Below are positions 6,488 through 6,932 of a stretch of 6,932 nucleotides of DNA, in pieces. A program made the translations under genes and the position numbers. The notes beneath the pieces were generated by a model. It had not been told where the DNA came from, did not search any database, and worked only from the letters and a program-made list of their open reading frames with translations. Source of the DNA: CAZDIO01 sp964505555 (lineage in GTDB: Bacteria; Bdellovibrionota_C; UBA2361; SZUA-149; CAZDIO01); assembly GCA_964505555.1 (NCBI GenBank), contig CAZDIO010000165.1, forward strand, positions 1 through 6,932. The letters are read 5' to 3'. Positions within the stretch are counted from its first letter, which is position 1. Each line of letters opens with the position of its first letter.

Positions 6488-6932
6488 ATGGAGACGATGC
6501 AAGGAATTGTAATTACTGGACCAGGGCGGTTTGAATATCGTTCCGATCTTCCTATTCCAACACCAAAAAAAGGTGAAGTACGGCTGAAGGTCATCGCAGC
6601 GGGGATCTGTGGCACAGATATTCATATTACCCGGGGTGACGAGAGCCTGATGAGCATGATTACCCCTCCGGTGATTCTTGGCCATGAGTTTTGTGGAGAG
6701 ATTGAGTCGTGCGGAGAAGGGGTGAGTGGATTCAATATTGGTGATTACGTTTCAGCTGAAATGCATGAAGTATGCTACTCCTGTCGTGCCTGTGCTGATA
6801 ATCAATACCACGCGTGCGAGGCTACAAAAATTCACGGCATTCAACTAGACGGCGCATTTGCTGATTATGTTGTTGTTTCGGCAACAAACGTCATTAAGCT
6901 TCCAAAAGCGATCCCAGTAAAAGTAGCTGCTT
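6488..6932 (+). CDS. tdh: L-threonine 3-dehydrogenase-like zinc alcohol dehydrogenase, 3' truncated
   Basis: Only the first 148 codons are present; the gene runs off the window. The fragment is the GroES-like N-terminal half of a zinc-dependent medium-chain dehydrogenase. Catalytic zinc ligands are C41 in AGICGTDIHI (38-47) and H66-E67 in GHEFCG (65-70). The structural zinc cysteines are all present as C96-x2-C99-x2-C102-x7-C110. The segment GDYVSAEMH (85-93), with His two residues after Glu, followed by QYHAC, TKIHG and DGAFADYVVV (121-130), resembles threonine dehydrogenases, including the thermophile and archaeal branch, better than sorbitol or butanediol dehydrogenases. The enzyme oxidises L-threonine with NAD+ to 2-amino-3-ketobutyrate in the cytoplasm. 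The NAD-binding Rossmann half, which would confirm cofactor and substrate, is outside the window. It is divergent from the polysaccharide operon and shows no functional link to it. A related polyol dehydrogenase remains possible. Confidence 0.8.
   Translation, partial: METMQGIVITGPGRFEYRSDLPIPTPKKGEVRLKVIAAGICGTDIHITRGDESLMSMITPPVILGHEFCGEIESCGEGVSGFNIGDYVSAEMHEVCYSCRACADNQYHACEATKIHGIQLDGAFADYVVVSATNVIKLPKAIPVKVAA

Noticed and set aside
6416..6685. An 89-codon minus-strand open frame across the start of the dehydrogenase gene.
   Set aside because: It lies opposite the conserved zinc-binding coding sequence and has no recognisable features.
1..6932. Apparent excess of GATC sites (about 47 by hand count, against roughly 26 expected from base composition).
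   Set aside because: The count is approximate, the sites are spread evenly through coding sequence and can reflect codon use; no cluster suggests an origin or regulatory array.
1..6932. Search by eye for tRNA or rRNA genes, CRISPR arrays, insertion-sequence ends and long direct repeats.
   Set aside because: None was seen; the window is almost fully occupied by the six protein genes.

Overview
This window looks like the end of a bacterial (meta)genomic contig carrying the export and chain-modification part of an ABC-transporter-dependent surface polysaccharide (O-antigen-like) locus. The taxon cannot be fixed from the sequence. By eye the base composition is moderately AT-rich. Genes end in TGA, TAA and TAG, so the ordinary bacterial code applies. 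A Wzm/Wzt export pair with sugar-modifying enzymes is most familiar from Gram-negative lipopolysaccharide loci, although related transporters also serve Gram-positive bacteria and archaea.

Layout: positions 1-56 are almost pure G/C and look like a contig-end artefact. From 6309 down to 119, five genes lie head to tail on the minus strand with 14, 20, -4 and -1 bases between them, so they almost certainly form one operon. In transcription order they are a Wzm-type permease (6309-5431), a short Wzt-type ATPase (5416-4610), a SAM-dependent methyltransferase (4589-3549), an APH/choline-kinase-like kinase with a long C-terminal coiled coil (3552-2182), and a two-domain GT2-GT4 glycosyltransferase (2182-119). 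A 178-base gap (6310-6487) separates this operon from a divergent, 3'-truncated zinc alcohol dehydrogenase that closely resembles L-threonine 3-dehydrogenase (6488 to the window end).

How the genes may work together: the glycosyltransferase would add sugars to a lipid-linked glycan in the cytoplasm, and Wzm/Wzt would flip the finished chain across the inner membrane. The methyltransferase followed by the kinase with coiled coil reproduces, in two adjacent genes, the domain order of WbdD. WbdD is the E. coli O8/O9a chain terminator that phosphorylates and methylates the chain end and uses a coiled coil as a length ruler. At the four-base overlap of these genes lies an in-phase slippery heptamer, A AAA AAC. 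A -1 shift there would join them into one protein of 802 residues. The ATPase lacks the C-terminal carbohydrate-binding domain that reads the cap in classical WbdD systems. The most interesting hypothesis here is therefore a split, possibly frameshift-fused, WbdD-like terminator working with a cap-blind exporter.
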